Shown in pieces: positions 31,681 to 41,351 of a stretch of DNA of 64,000 bases (its first letter is position 1; each line of letters begins with the position of its first letter). The stretch comes from Ichthyophis bannanicus (lineage: Eukaryota > Chordata > Amphibia > Gymnophiona > Ichthyophiidae). The stretch lies in contig CM066047.1 of the NCBI GenBank assembly GCA_033557465.1, positions 2,790,001-2,854,000 of the forward strand, read 5' to 3'. The notes beneath the pieces are model-generated. The model had not been told where the DNA came from, did not search any database, and worked only from the letters and a program-made list of their open reading frames with translations. A program made the position numbers and the translations under genes.

Positions 31681-33276
31681 TCACATGCTTTTTTTGAATT
31701 CAGTTACTGTCCTCATCTCCACCACCTCCACTGGGAGACTATTCCACGGATCCACCACTCTTTCCGTAAAGAAATATTTCTGCATATCATTCCTGAATCT
31801 ATCCCCCTTAACCCTCATCCCATGTCCCCTCATAGCAGAACTTGCTTTCAATTGAAAGAGGCTCTCCCCCTGAACATTTAAGCCACAGAGGTATTTAAAC
31901 GTCTCAATCATATCACATCTATCCCGCTTTTCCTCTAAGGTGTACATATTAAGATCCTTAAGTCTGTCCTCATATGCTTTATAATGAAGCCCACTAATCA
32001 TTTTAGTAGCCACCCTCTGCACCGACTCCATCCTGTTCACATCCTTTTGAAGGTGCGGTCTCCAGAATTGCACACTATACTCCAAATGAGATTGCACCAA
32101 AGACTTATACAGAGGCACTATCACCTCCTTTTTTCTGCTAGCCATTCCTCTCCGTATGCACCCAAGCATTCTTTTAGCTTTTGTCGTTGCCTTTTCTACC
32201 TGTTTAGCTACTTTAAGATCATTAGACACAACCACACCTAGGTCCCGCTCTTCTTTAGTGGACAAAAGTACTTCACCCCCTATACTATATTGCTCCCTTG
32301 GCTTGCTGCAGCCCAAATGCATGACCTTATATTTTTTAACATTAAATCCAAGCTGCCAAATTCTAGACCATTCTTCAAGCTTAGCTAGATCCCTCCTCAT
32401 GTTATCTACACCTTCTTGGGTGTCTACTCTATTGCAGATTTTGGTATCATCCGCAAAGAGGCAAACCTTACCCGACAGCCCTTCCGCTATATCAATAACA
32501 AAGATGTTAAAAAGAATTGGACCAAGGACAGATCCCTGGGGCACACCATTGGTAACATCCTTCTCCACAGAGTGAGCTCCATTTACCTGTACTCTTTGTC
32601 GCTTCCCACCCAACCAATTTCTAACCCAAGCGGTAACTTTAGGGTCCATGCCTAGGGTGCTCAGTTTGTTTATAAGCTGCCTGTGAGGAACAGTGTCAAA
32701 GGCTTTACTGAAATCTAAATACACCACATCTAGGGCTCTCCCTCGGTCCAACTCCCTGGTCACCCAGTCAAAGAAATCAATCAGATTTGTCTGACAAGAC
32801 CTGCCTCTGGTGAATCCATGCTGCCTCTTAACCTGTAATCCGCTGGACTCCAGAAACCTCACTATTTTCTCTTTCAGCAGCGTTTCCAATAATTTACTCA
32901 CCACCGAAGTTAAACTAACTGGCCTGTAGTTTTCAACCACATCCTTATTTCCGCTTTTGTGTAAAGGCACCACATGAGCCTTTCTCCAGTCCTTTGGCAC
33001 CACTCCCGACTCTAATGAGGCATTGAAAAGGTCAGTCAGTGGAGCTGCTAGAACGTCCCCAAGTTCCCTCAGTATTCTAGGGTGTATCCCATCCGGTCCC
33101 ATCGCTTTGTCTATTTTAAGTTGAGCTAGTTTCTCACAAACAGTCTTCTGAAAATTGTTCATGATGTCCCTCGCTTCTGTTCCTGTTTGTGGGTGTTTTC
33201 TGAGGTCCTGATCCTGGTTCTTCATCTGTGAACACAGAACAGAAATATTTGTTAAGCAATTCCGCTTTATCCTCAT
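31681..33276 (-). CDS. CR1-B reverse transcriptase, long open frame
   Basis: This 531-aa open frame is the longest in the window and is part of ORF2 rather than a separate gene. It encodes the reverse transcriptase that copies CR1 RNA at the nicked target. The blocks are in order: 'GPDGIHPRILRELGD' near residue 60, 'ENYRPVSLTSVVSKLLE' near 115, the palm 'YLDFSKAFD' at 186-194, '[14 protein letters not shown]' at 243-256, and catalytic 'FADD' at 274-277. The CR1 C-terminal blocks '[13 protein letters not shown]' and 'WNSLPVEVVEMRTV' follow. All three catalytic aspartates are present. It loses frame at the C-terminal end, and upstream frameshifts separate it from the endonuclease. Its first Met is internal to ORF2. 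Confidence 0.9.
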   Translation of the reverse strand: MRIKRNCLTNISVLCSQMKNQDQDLRKHPQTGTEARDIMNNFQKTVCEKLAQLKIDKAMGPDGIHPRILRELGDVLAAPLTDLFNASLESGVVPKDWRKAHVVPLHKSGNKDVVENYRPVSLTSVVSKLLETLLKEKIVRFLESSGLQVKRQHGFTRGRSCQTNLIDFFDWVTRELDRGRALDVVYLDFSKAFDTVPHRQLINKLSTLGMDPKVTAWVRNWLGGKRQRVQVNGAHSVEKDVTNGVPQGSVLGPILFNIFVIDIAEGLSGKVCLFADDTKICNRVDTQEGVDNMRRDLAKLEEWSRIWQLGFNVKKYKVMHLGCSKPREQYSIGGEVLLSTKEERDLGVVVSNDLKVAKQVEKATTKAKRMLGCIRRGMASRKKEVIVPLYKSLVQSHLEYSVQFWRPHLQKDVNRMESVQRVATKMISGLHYKAYEDRLKDLNMYTLEEKRDRCDMIETFKYLCGLNVQGESLFQLKASSAMRGHGMRVKGDRFRNDMQKYFFTERVVDPWNSLPVEVVEMRTVTEFKKSM

Positions 33277-33952
33277 CAGCTTCTACATATTCCTCCCCTT
33301 CACCCTTGAGTCTGATAATACCACTTTTGCCCTTCCTCTTCTCACTAACATATATGAAAAATGTCTTATCACCCCCCCCCCCCCATTTTATTGCATTGGC
33401 TATTTCCTCCTCTTTTTGAATCGTTGCTTTCCTTACTCCTTTGCTAGCTTCTCTAAGTTTTTCCAAATATAGATGCTCGTCTTCCTCTCTCTGTGATCTC
33501 TTGTATTTCATGAAGGCCTCCCTCTTTTTCTTCACCTTTTCAGCTGCTTCTTTTGAAAGCCATAGGGATCTTCTTTTCCTTTTACCTTTATTTACCATTT
33601 TAACAAAAAGGTTGGTTGCCCTTAAAATATCCCCTTTCAGTTTTGCCCACTGGTTTTTCACATCCCCCAGCTGTTCCCTTCCCGCTAATGACTCCCTGAG
33701 GTATTGGCCCATCTTGGCAAAGTTAGTCTTCCTCACCTTTGAATGGATTCTAACAGCCCTAGTCCTAATACTGAACCACACCATCTGGTGATCACTGGAT
33801 GCAAAATGATTTCCCACTATAACATCAGAAACACTTTCACCATTGGTAAGCACCAAGTCCAGTATGGCCCGTTCACGTGTGGGGACTGTTACCAATAGCC
33901 TGAATCTCTTTACTTCTAGATGATACTGCAGCAGGAATGTGCCAATCAACAT
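33134..33952 (-). pseudogene. CR1-B ORF2 endonuclease end and linker
   Basis: The 272-aa frame begins in the endonuclease C-terminal part with 'SSDHQMVWFSI', the conserved SDH block. A Lys/Arg/Glu-rich linker follows ('WLSKEAAEKVKKKREAF'), then 'ELLNKYFCSVFTDE', the usual lead-in to CR1 reverse transcriptase. It overlaps the RT frame by a frameshift near 33200. A run of C at about 33370 adds variable length. Confidence 0.85.
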
Positions 33953-34454
33953 CTGGCATATTGAAATCCCCTATCGGTAGCACTTCCCCTTTCCTAGCAA
34001 TGCTGCGTATGTCTTCAATTAACACTCTGTCCGCCTCTTCCTCTTGTGAGGGAGGTCTGTATATCACACCAATGCAAATAGATTTCTCTTTCTCTCTTTC
34101 TAGTTTAACCCACAATGCCTCCTCTCTCCCTTTTAAGCTCTGTAATTCCAAAGCTTTAATAGTATTTTTTACATATAGTGCCACTCCTTCACTTCTTCCT
34201 ACCCTGTCCTTTCTGAATAAAGTATAGCCAGGTATAGTTACATCCCAGTCATGGTTTTCTGTGAACCATGTTTCTGTAACTGCCACTAAATCCAAGTCGG
34301 CCACTCCCACCAAAGCTTCAACGTCAGGGATCTTATTTTCCATGCTATGGGCATTTATACATACTGCTTTCCATATGTTACCCCTGTTACCCATTTCCAT
34401 AAAGGTATTAAATGTATCACTTACCTGGGGGCTTTCTTCACCCATCCCCAACAA
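33873..34454 (-). pseudogene. CR1-B ORF2 endonuclease domain
   Basis: The 193-aa frame contains 'AVCINAHSMENKIPDVEAL' (the domain start), 'LVAVTETWFTENHDWDV' with the catalytic Glu, 'IGVIYRPPSQEEE' and 'LPIGDFNMPDVDWH'. This is the apurinic/apyrimidinic endonuclease fold that nicks target DNA to prime reverse transcription. The rest of the domain ('TRERAILDLVLTN', 'SSDHQMVWFSI') lies in the next frame at 33134-33952, so a frameshift splits the domain near 33900. Confidence 0.9.
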
Positions 34455-34479
34455 ATCTAGTTTAAAGCCCTCTTCAGTA

Positions 34480-35044
34480 GATTAGCCAGTCTACTACTGA
34501 AGAAGCGTCAACCTTTCTTGGACAGATAGATGCCCTCTTTGCTCTGTAACCCTTGGAACAGCATCCCATGGTCTAGGAAACCTAAATGCTCTCGATGACA
34601 CCATCCACGCAGTCATGCATTCATCTCCAGGATGCGAGCGTCTCTGCCTTGACCTTTACCCTCAACAGGGAGGATTGAAGAGAACACCACCTGTGCACCT
34701 AACTGCTTCACCCTCTGTCCCAGAGCCGTGAAGTCACTTTTGATACGCTCAGAGGGATACCTGGCAGTATCATTTGTTCCGACATGGATTAGCAACATTG
34801 GGTAATAGTCAGTGGGCTTGATAGGTCTCGGCAAGCTCTCCGTAACATCTTGGATTTTGGCACCAGGCAGACAGCATACCTCTCTGGACATCAAGTCTGG
34901 CCGGCAGATGGATGCCTCAGTACCCCTCAGAAGAGAGTCACCAACCACCACTACCCTTCGCTTCCTTGTGGTCACTGATTCTGCAACTTTGGGGTACTTG
35001 GGCTCTGGTTCTTCCCTTTCCAGGGATGCTTTCACCTCCTCCAC
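34480..35044 (-). pseudogene. CR1-B ORF1 esterase (SGNH hydrolase-like) domain
   Basis: The frame at 34613-35044 (143 aa) carries 'VVVVGDSLLRGTEASIC' with the GDS nucleophile block and 'LLIHVGTNDTARY' with the GxND block. Further down in another frame, around 34520-34600, is 'CHREHLGFLDHG', near the place where the His block is expected. CR1/Zenon-type ORF1 proteins are known to include such an esterase, whose role in retrotransposition is not settled. The Ser and Asn blocks are preserved, but the domain end is frameshifted and holds a stop, so the protein is not intact. Confidence 0.8.
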
Positions 35045-35065
35045 TTCCAGGGCTGCATAATGGCT

Positions 35066-35401
35066 CTATAATTCAAGGGCTGGAGAAGTTGTATTGGTGA
35101 TTCTGCAGGCCCTGGTGACTTGTGTCCAACTTTCGTCATTCTGTTGGCACCTATCTTCTCCTCTGCTGGCGAGCTTGGTTGCTGCAAGAAGCATCTCATC
35201 AATGTACTTCTCACTGTCTTGAATGCTCCTCAGCTTCGCCACCTCCTCTCTGAGTTCCTCCACTTGTTTTCTCAGAGCTTCAGCATGCAGGCACCCTGCA
35301 CATGGAACCGGTCCTTCAACTGGCATTGGGACCTCTGTCTGGACAGAGGCAGAAGCTGTAACGGGGGCAACAGCTTTAGCGATACGATTTTTCCCAGCCA
35401 T
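35066..35401 (-). pseudogene. CR1-B ORF1, N-terminal coiled-coil part
   Basis: The 111-aa frame starts MAGKNRIAKAV, probably the true ORF1 start because the 5' UTR lies directly above. It contains 'CAGCLHAEALRKQVEELREE', a CxxC pair running into a heptad-like coiled coil rich in Leu, Glu and Arg. CR1 ORF1 proteins oligomerise and bind RNA in the retrotransposition particle. The frame is lost at about 35066 and the esterase continues in another frame. Confidence 0.7.
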
Positions 35402-35845
35402 TGTTCTGTTCGTGGAGCTTAGGTATCTGTTAAAGCAAAAGAGAGAGATCTACCAAAGTACCAGCCGGTTTCCCAACTGTCCTTTCAGAGAAAAAGCAGA
35501 TAAATCTCTTTAATTATATTCAAAATGTGCTATTCCAAGTCCCTGTGTTTTGTTAAATGGAGAGATGCCCTATAAAGCAAGACTGCTTACTAGGGGTGGG
35601 TGGGAGTTGGGGTGGGTAGGGAGGGAACTAACACCTGATTAGGTGTCAGCAGTTCCCAAGAGCTGAGAAGGTTACCAGAGTTTAAAACCTACCCCACTAA
35701 AGAAAATATTTCTACTAAAGAACCAAAAAGAATGTAACTTTGCTTTAAAAATATACCAAAACCCTTTTAAGAGTTCCCAGTTAGATAGCTATCAATTTAA
35801 TAAAAATAAACCCTTAAATCCTTACCATTGTTTGACCTGTTAGGA

Positions 35846-37482
35846 GATTTAAATCATTTAACAGAGACCAATTCCTCCAGGATGTCCTCCCCGCCTTAGA
35901 ACAAGCATGAGACGCGACTGACTTAGATGCTGCTTTCAACGTCTGGAATACCACTATCTCAGCAGCAGTAAAAGCACCAGCAAAAGAACTCATCAGATGC
36001 ACAGGATGGAAAAAAAATCAGCTACATGGTACTGAAATAGCATAATGGAAGCCAAGAAAACCCTTAGGAAAATTGAAAGGAGCAGGAGAAAGATCAAGAC
36101 ACAAGCCACTCAAAAGCTCTACCAAGAAAAGCAGAAAGAATACAACATTCTTATCGACCAACATAAACAGGAACATCACACCAACCTCATCCTCGAATCA
36201 ACAAACAGACCCAGAGAACTCTTCAATATAGCTTGCACTCTCACAAGGAAACCTGACCACACTGAAGACGCAACAATCCACCCACAAACCTTTGCTCAAC
36301 ACCTGATTACCAAACATACCCCCCCCCCCTCCGGATAGAGAACACATAAGCTAAAGCTCCTGGCTCTACACCTGCATTGCCAAAACATACATGGGACAAA
36401 TTCCACATACCATCCAAAGAACTACTCACATACGCTATATCTGCGCTTAACACCAGCACCGCACCTACTGACCCCTTTCCAGTCCCATGGATAAAATACA
36501 CAAAGGACATGCTCAGCAACTTCATACACAAGATCATACACTCCTCATTAACTCAAGGTTACATACCCCTCCCCCTCAAGCTAGCCACCACACGCCCTGT
36601 CTCCAAGCTCCCAATACCCTCTCCCACTGACCCAGCAACTTATAGCCCTATATCCAGCCTCCTATTCCTTACCAAGATACTAAAAAAGAGAGTATAACGC
36701 CAACTCCAAGACCATGTAGACTCCCTAGCATCCTTAGACACCCAACCGTATGGATTCTGACCTCTTCACAGTGTCAAAACCTTACTCATAATGCTCCTTG
36801 ATAATCTCATCAGGGGAATCAACAGCCTTAAAATGGGCTTCCTCCTCATCTTCATTGATATAACTACAGCATTTGACACTATCTCCCACCCTATCGTCCT
36901 CTGAAGACTTGAAGACATCGGACTATGCAACACTACCTTTGATTGGTTTACCTCATATCTCACCGGAAGACAGCAACAGGTCAAGGTTGGCACAACCACC
37001 TCCTCCCCCTTCCCACTGACACAGGGAGTACCCCAAGGCTCCTCAATGTCCATCCTACTCTTCAGCCTCTATATTCAACCCATCTGTGATATATTCAGGC
37101 AACATGGTATCCAATATGCTCTATACGCAGATGACACCATGATCTACACACCGATCAACCTTGAGAAGCTAGACTATTCAACAACTGCCTGCCTCCAGGA
37201 TATGTCACAATGGCTCTCCTGCAATAACCTCAAAATTAATGTAAAAAAGACAGACGCCCTATTCATCTCATGCAACAGCTCCCCCCCCCCTCCAAGCACA
37301 TCACCCTCCCTAATATAACCATACCTATCAAGGATGAAGTAAAATACCTGGGCGTCATCCTGGACCGAAACCTAAACTTTCAATCCCATATAAACAAGAC
37401 CACCAGGAGTGCATATCTCATTATAAGAAAACTTAAGCCCCTCCTCAATCAAGACCACTTCAGAACAGTCTGCCAGGCAATA
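35846..37482 (+). mobile_element. L2-C LINE copy continued: linker and RT
   Basis: The plus-strand L2-C resumes after CR1-B. Frames at 36045-36338 (Lys/Gln-rich linker), 36377-36697 ('HTWDKFHIPSKELLTYAI', 'PVPWIKYTKDML', 'LATTRPVSKLPIP'), 37046-37318 ('FSLYIQPICDIFRQHG', 'YALYADDTMIY') and 37270-37500 ('VKYLGVILDRNLNFQSHI') give the reverse transcriptase in order. The YADD motif is intact at about 37123-37134. Frameshifts and stops separate the blocks. A SINE tail interrupts at 37483. Confidence 0.9.
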
Positions 37483-37665
37483 GTTTGTTTATTTATTTAG
37501 CATTTCTTTTATACCGCGCTATTATCAGTGCAGTGTACATCAAAACGGAACATATGCATTCAGGGTTACTGAAAATGCATTTACATTTAAACAGGGATTG
37601 GAACTTGGATAACAGGGTAATTAACAACAGTTATACAATATAGTATCTACAATTATATACATGGT
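37483..37665 (-). mobile_element. SINE/L2-type tail nested in L2-C
   Basis: The sequence 'tttatttatttagcatttct' followed by 'ataccgcgctattatcagtg' is the tail seen at the 3' end of tRNA-SINEs in the window, in minus orientation. L2-C coding sequence stops at 37482 ('CQAIV') and resumes at about 37666 ('VITPALDYCSTLF'). Confidence 0.8.
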
Positions 37666-38404
37666 GAGTGTAATTACACCTGCATTGGATTATTGTAGCA
37701 CCCTATTCATCGGCCTGCCTAAATCAACAATCCGGCCCCTACAGATGGTGCAAACCACTGCTGCCCGCATCATCACTGGATCCTCAAAACACCAACACAT
37801 CTCCCCAGTCTTGAACCAACTGCACTGGCTCCCGGTTGCCTCCAGAATCAAATTCAAAACAGCTCTCAACATATACATAATCCAACACAATCTAGCCCCA
37901 GACACCCTTAAGAGTCTAATCAATACCAACACAAGCAAAAGACCCAAACAATGCAATACAATGGATACCATCCAGATTCCCAGCACCTACCTTAAAACCA
38001 CACTCTCCACTTCAGTAGCTGCACCCACTCTGTGGAACTCCCTCCCTCAAGACCTCCGAGCAACCACCAATGCCAAGGAAGGACTTCAGAAGAAAGCTCA
38101 AAACATATCTCTTCACTGAAGGCTATGATGCCATCACCTAATGAACTCTCCCCTCCTGCTGCTGCCCCTAACGCAACTCGATGCCTGGTAAATTATGTAA
38201 ATAAGTATACATATCTCTCTGTAAGTAGTTCACACACCCCCTGTAAATAGTCCCCACACCCCCAAGTATCCATTCCACCTCTCCCCCCTGCATGCCCCCT
38301 ACCCGTTAAACTAGTGTTAAGCAATTAATTGTTGTAATTTTAGTTCTTATGTAAACCACTTTGACTGAAGGAAAAGGCAGAATACAAAACCTGTTAAATA
38401 AATA
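37666..38404 (+). mobile_element. L2-C LINE copy continued: RT C-terminus and 3' end
   Basis: The frame at 37661-38119 (152 aa) contains 'ITPALDYCSTLFIGLP', 'HISPVLNQLHWLPVASRIKF' and 'APTLWNSLPQDLRA', the standard L2-type C-terminus. The 3' UTR ends 'aaacctgttaaataaataaa' at about 38404. Confidence 0.9.
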
Positions 38405-38942
38405 AAACCATAGGCTGCTCTGTTTGTTTATAAGTCACTTGTGCGGAACAGTGTTGCTGAAGATCTGTGGATGTTACCACCGCATGCCCAATGCTAGCCA
38501 GCTGACAGGGTGTTCCAGGGCGGCACCCGGTGATAAGAGCAGCAGCAAAACTGAGATGCTCTCTGCTTATCACTACGCAGTGAAAGTCAGGTGCAGTAAA
38601 GTCTGGACTAACTTTCCCCTCTGAAGCTAACCAGGCAACAGCTGAATATCGCGGTCTAAAGTTCAACTGCGGCAGCCCTTAAAGTTTTCAACTCAAAATT
38701 CACATACATTTAGGATCCTAAAAGTTGTGCTCTTAAATTTAGAATTGCTGTTCATTTGCCTAGATTTAGGAGCCTAATTTAAGTGCCGTATGCTGAAAAT
38801 CAGTACTAAGCCCCTAACTTTCTCCTCAGCCCTAAATCTGCCCTTTTTGCCACCCACTTTTTAGGCTTCTTAATTAAGGCACTTAGTGAAGCCAGGAGCA
38901 TACTTTGAAGAACTCAGTCTTAGTAAATTTTTAAAGAGACCA
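38405..38942. repeat. 'gatattc' repeat G4 and 'cctaaatttagg' repeat
   Basis: 38440-38660 has the composition of the gatattc family ('gctagccagctgacag', 'gctaaccaggcaacagctga' and then 'atatcgcgg'). 38690-38942 contains repeated 'tttaggagcctaa' phrases, like the block near 27560. Neither has coding content. Confidence 0.45.
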
Positions 38943-39135
38943 ATTTAGGAGTCTAGGGGCCGATATTCAAAAAGGCTGATATTCAAACACCACAATGGCA
39001 AGCCATGGCGCTTAAATATCAGTGGAATATGCACTTAGGAGCTGCTGCTGCTAAATATCAGGACTGAGCACTGCTATCCATGTAAGTGCTGACTCTGCCC
39101 TTGCTGGACCTCCCGGAGCAGTCTGTGGGGATATT
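38943..39135. repeat. 'gatattc' repeat G5, left part
   Basis: It begins 'taggggccgatattcaaaaa' and includes 'gcttaaatatcagtgg'. The right part, ending 'ctgaatatcgaccccc', is at about 39758-39836, beyond an L2 insertion. The two ends form an imperfect inverted repeat of the form ggggccgatattca / tgaatatcgacccc. Confidence 0.55.
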
Positions 39136-39757
39136 CAGCCATCTATACTGGCTTCCCATACTTAGTCGAATCAAATACGAAGTTCTGCTATTGATCTTCA
39201 AAATCAGTCACAACCAATCAACCTCCCATCCACAATCCTTACTACACAGAACTCAGAGCAACGGAAGAAGACACAGTACCCAAGCATGCCGACAGTACCA
39301 CTCAAAAAAATAAAAAGCAGCCAATATGTTTGCACACGCTCATTCAAATTCTATGCACCAGGCCTGTGGAATGTGCTACCCGAAAGATAAGAAACATCAC
39401 AGAACATACAGCATTCCACAGACAAAGACTCGGCTATCCACCAAACACTTTGGACTGAATATACAGTAACCTAATGATCCTGATATACAGATGCTCCCTC
39501 CCCCAAATCAATTAAGCACCCTCATGTACCCCGGCGAATATCCTCGCTGATTTTATATACACCCCCCTCCTCTCAAGAGTTAATCAATAGCTAGCGATGG
39601 TATATAATGTATCCCCATGCAAATATATCAACAGTTGTAAAGTGTGTCCTCCATGTAAATACGCTAACAGTTCCTGTGGCTTGTAAAAGTTATCCTGTTC
39701 CTGTAAACCTCTTGGACCCAGTGAAAAGTAGTATAAAAAAGCAGTTAAATAAATAAA
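39136..39757 (+). mobile_element. L2-related LINE 3' fragment
   Basis: The frame at 39086-39313 includes 'LYWLPILSRIKYEVLLLIFKI', the L2-type C-terminal block. A frameshift follows, then a stretch matching '...GLWNVLPER' and a 3' UTR ending 'gcagttaaataaataaatga'. It differs in sequence from L2-C and so probably represents another L2-like lineage. Confidence 0.75.
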
Positions 39758-39836
39758 TGATCCTGATAGTGCTGCTGAAGATCATAATCGGCCTCCTGTT
39801 GGCCAACCAGCTAAGGGTTCTGAATATCGACCCCCT
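39758..39836. repeat. 'gatattc' repeat G5, right part
   Basis: It contains 'gctaagggttctgaatatcg' and ends in accccc. It is the counterpart of 38943-39135. Confidence 0.5.
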
Positions 39837-40430
39837 AATTCTCAAAGTTAGCAGTCTAGACTCTTTCAGGTTTAGCCTCAAAGAGGGCTATTTTAGAAGC
39901 ATTCGCAGGTCCAAAACATAGCATTGAGGGGTGTAGACTGAAAAATATTTTTCAGTGCCAGCTGGAACCTGCTGTTTGTAGATATGGGAATGCTCATCAC
40001 ATCTATCCGGCTAGGGAGAGTGGTGAGGGTGCAGAGTGGGCGTGATATGGGCAGGGTCCCCCATGCAGACATGGATTTCCCAAATTATAAAGGGAATACA
40101 CATCTGGAAAACAAAATGTGTACATTGGCATTTATACCTCCCCCTGGCATGAGTAAGTGCCTGCTGACAGAGGCAGATGTAAATACTGATGTTGGGGGCT
40201 TCCTGGCTGCTCCAACAATATATGTCCTCGCTGAAGCATCATCCCAATCCTCCCCCTCACAGCAGCAGGACCGTACCGAGCCAGAATCACACCCTTTGCA
40301 ACTTGCTGCCGTGCCCCCTCCTCCCCAGCCACCCTCTGCTTTCTCCCCGGCGGCGCCGGCAGCAGGGCAAGAGCAGGCAGTGGCTGGATGGAGGTATGAG
40401 GGGGCGGCACGCACCAATGTGCAAGTGGAG
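39837..40430. other. Unassigned intronic sequence
   Basis: Mixed sequence with a GC-rich part near 40300-40400. The 171-aa open frame starting at 39984 has no recognisable domain and runs into the SINE at 40431, so it is judged non-coding. Confidence 0.45.
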
Positions 40431-40722
40431 TGGAGGAGTGGCCTAGTGGTTGGGGCAAGGTACTTCAGGCCGGAAGGTCGGGGGTTCAAATCCCACTAGA
40501 GGACAGCAACCTTGGGCCGGAAGGACTGGGGTTTCTAGTCCCACAGGTGCTCCTTGTGGTCTTGGGCAAGCCACTTAACCCTCCATAGCCCATGTTCCCT
40601 GTAAAATAGTTATCTCCAAGTTATAATGCCCTGTTCAATGTAATTTCAGTTTGTTCAATGTAAACCGCACTGATGCAGAATAGCGCGGTATATAAGAGAA
40701 TGTAAATAAATAAATAAATAGT
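40431..40722 (+). mobile_element. tRNA-derived SINE, full length
   Basis: The head has RNA polymerase III promoter boxes: 'tggcctagtggttggggc' (A box) and 'gggttcaaatccc' (B box). A middle part follows with 'cttgggcaagccacttaacc', very like the central CORE block of CORE/MIR-type SINEs. The tail has 'aaaccgcactgatgcagaat' and ends in a repeated aaataaat. The tail matches the L2-type 3' ends in the window, so an L2 lineage probably mobilises it. It is not a functional tRNA: it has no proper clover-leaf end and is followed by SINE body. Confidence 0.88.
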
Positions 40723-41351
40723 CACCAGCAGTAGCAGCAGATCTGATCATGTCACAGGAGGGAGGGATCAGACCTGCAAAAAAGGCTTAGGGGGCACATT
40801 TCAGCTAACTGCTGTTGCCCTGGTACCACTATGTTTTGTGTTCTCAGCTGCAGCAGGGCAACATCAGGCAGCCAAAATTTTCCCCCTAAGCCTTTGTGCC
40901 CTGTGCGGCTGCGCCACTCACACAGAGCTAGGTATGGTACTGCACAACAGCTCTTCCACCCCACAAACCATAACAGTGAGCCCCCTCCTCCCAAAGGCCT
41001 TCCCAATCAAAAAGTAGAAAGTTGACCCCCTCCTTTGAACCCTCCCCCCATGACAATCTGGGCCCCCTACTCTCAGGGCATCGATTTTCAACAAGAGCAG
41101 GAGCGAGGCCCCTCTTCAAAATAGCACTGATGACTCCCAGTAGTAATCTCTTGGTTCTGTGAGATTGCCACTGGGGGTCACCAGTGCTCACTCCTGCTTC
41201 TGCTGATCAGCAGTGCTCTTGTAAGCCTGGGGGATGGTCATTGGGGTGGGGGCAGGAGGGCCAAGACAGTCGTGGGTGGTTGAAAGGTGGGTCAATGTTC
41301 TATGTTTTAATTAAGAGGGGCCTTCAGGGAGGAGGGGGCTTGCTGTGATGC
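40723..41351. other. Unassigned intronic sequence
   Basis: No repeat family or coding segment recognised. Confidence 0.45.

Larger units (their letters stand above)
31562..35845 (-). mobile_element. Nearly complete CR1-B LINE
   Basis: At about 4.28 kb this is the most complete element in the window, inserted into L2-C. Its 3' end at 31562 carries the 8-bp-type repeat catagaaa twice. ORF1 (35401 down to about 34480) has a coiled-coil part and a GDS-type esterase. ORF2 (34454 down to 31681) has endonuclease, linker and reverse transcriptase. About 440 bp above the ORF1 start (35402-35845) is probably its 5' UTR. Frameshifts near 35055, between the ORF2 endonuclease and linker (about 33900), and near 33200, plus a C-terminal stop, inactivate it. 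The flanking L2-C halves lie at 30065-31561 and 35846-38404. Confidence 0.9.

Noticed and set aside
39984..40499. 171-aa open frame
   Set aside because: It has no domain, biased composition, and its end lies inside a SINE.
40440..40500. Possible tRNA gene with A and B boxes (also in 44240-44310, 56690-56760, 63300-63360)
   Set aside because: The boxes sit at the head of SINE bodies with LINE-type tails. Acceptor stem and anticodon arm do not form a proper tRNA.
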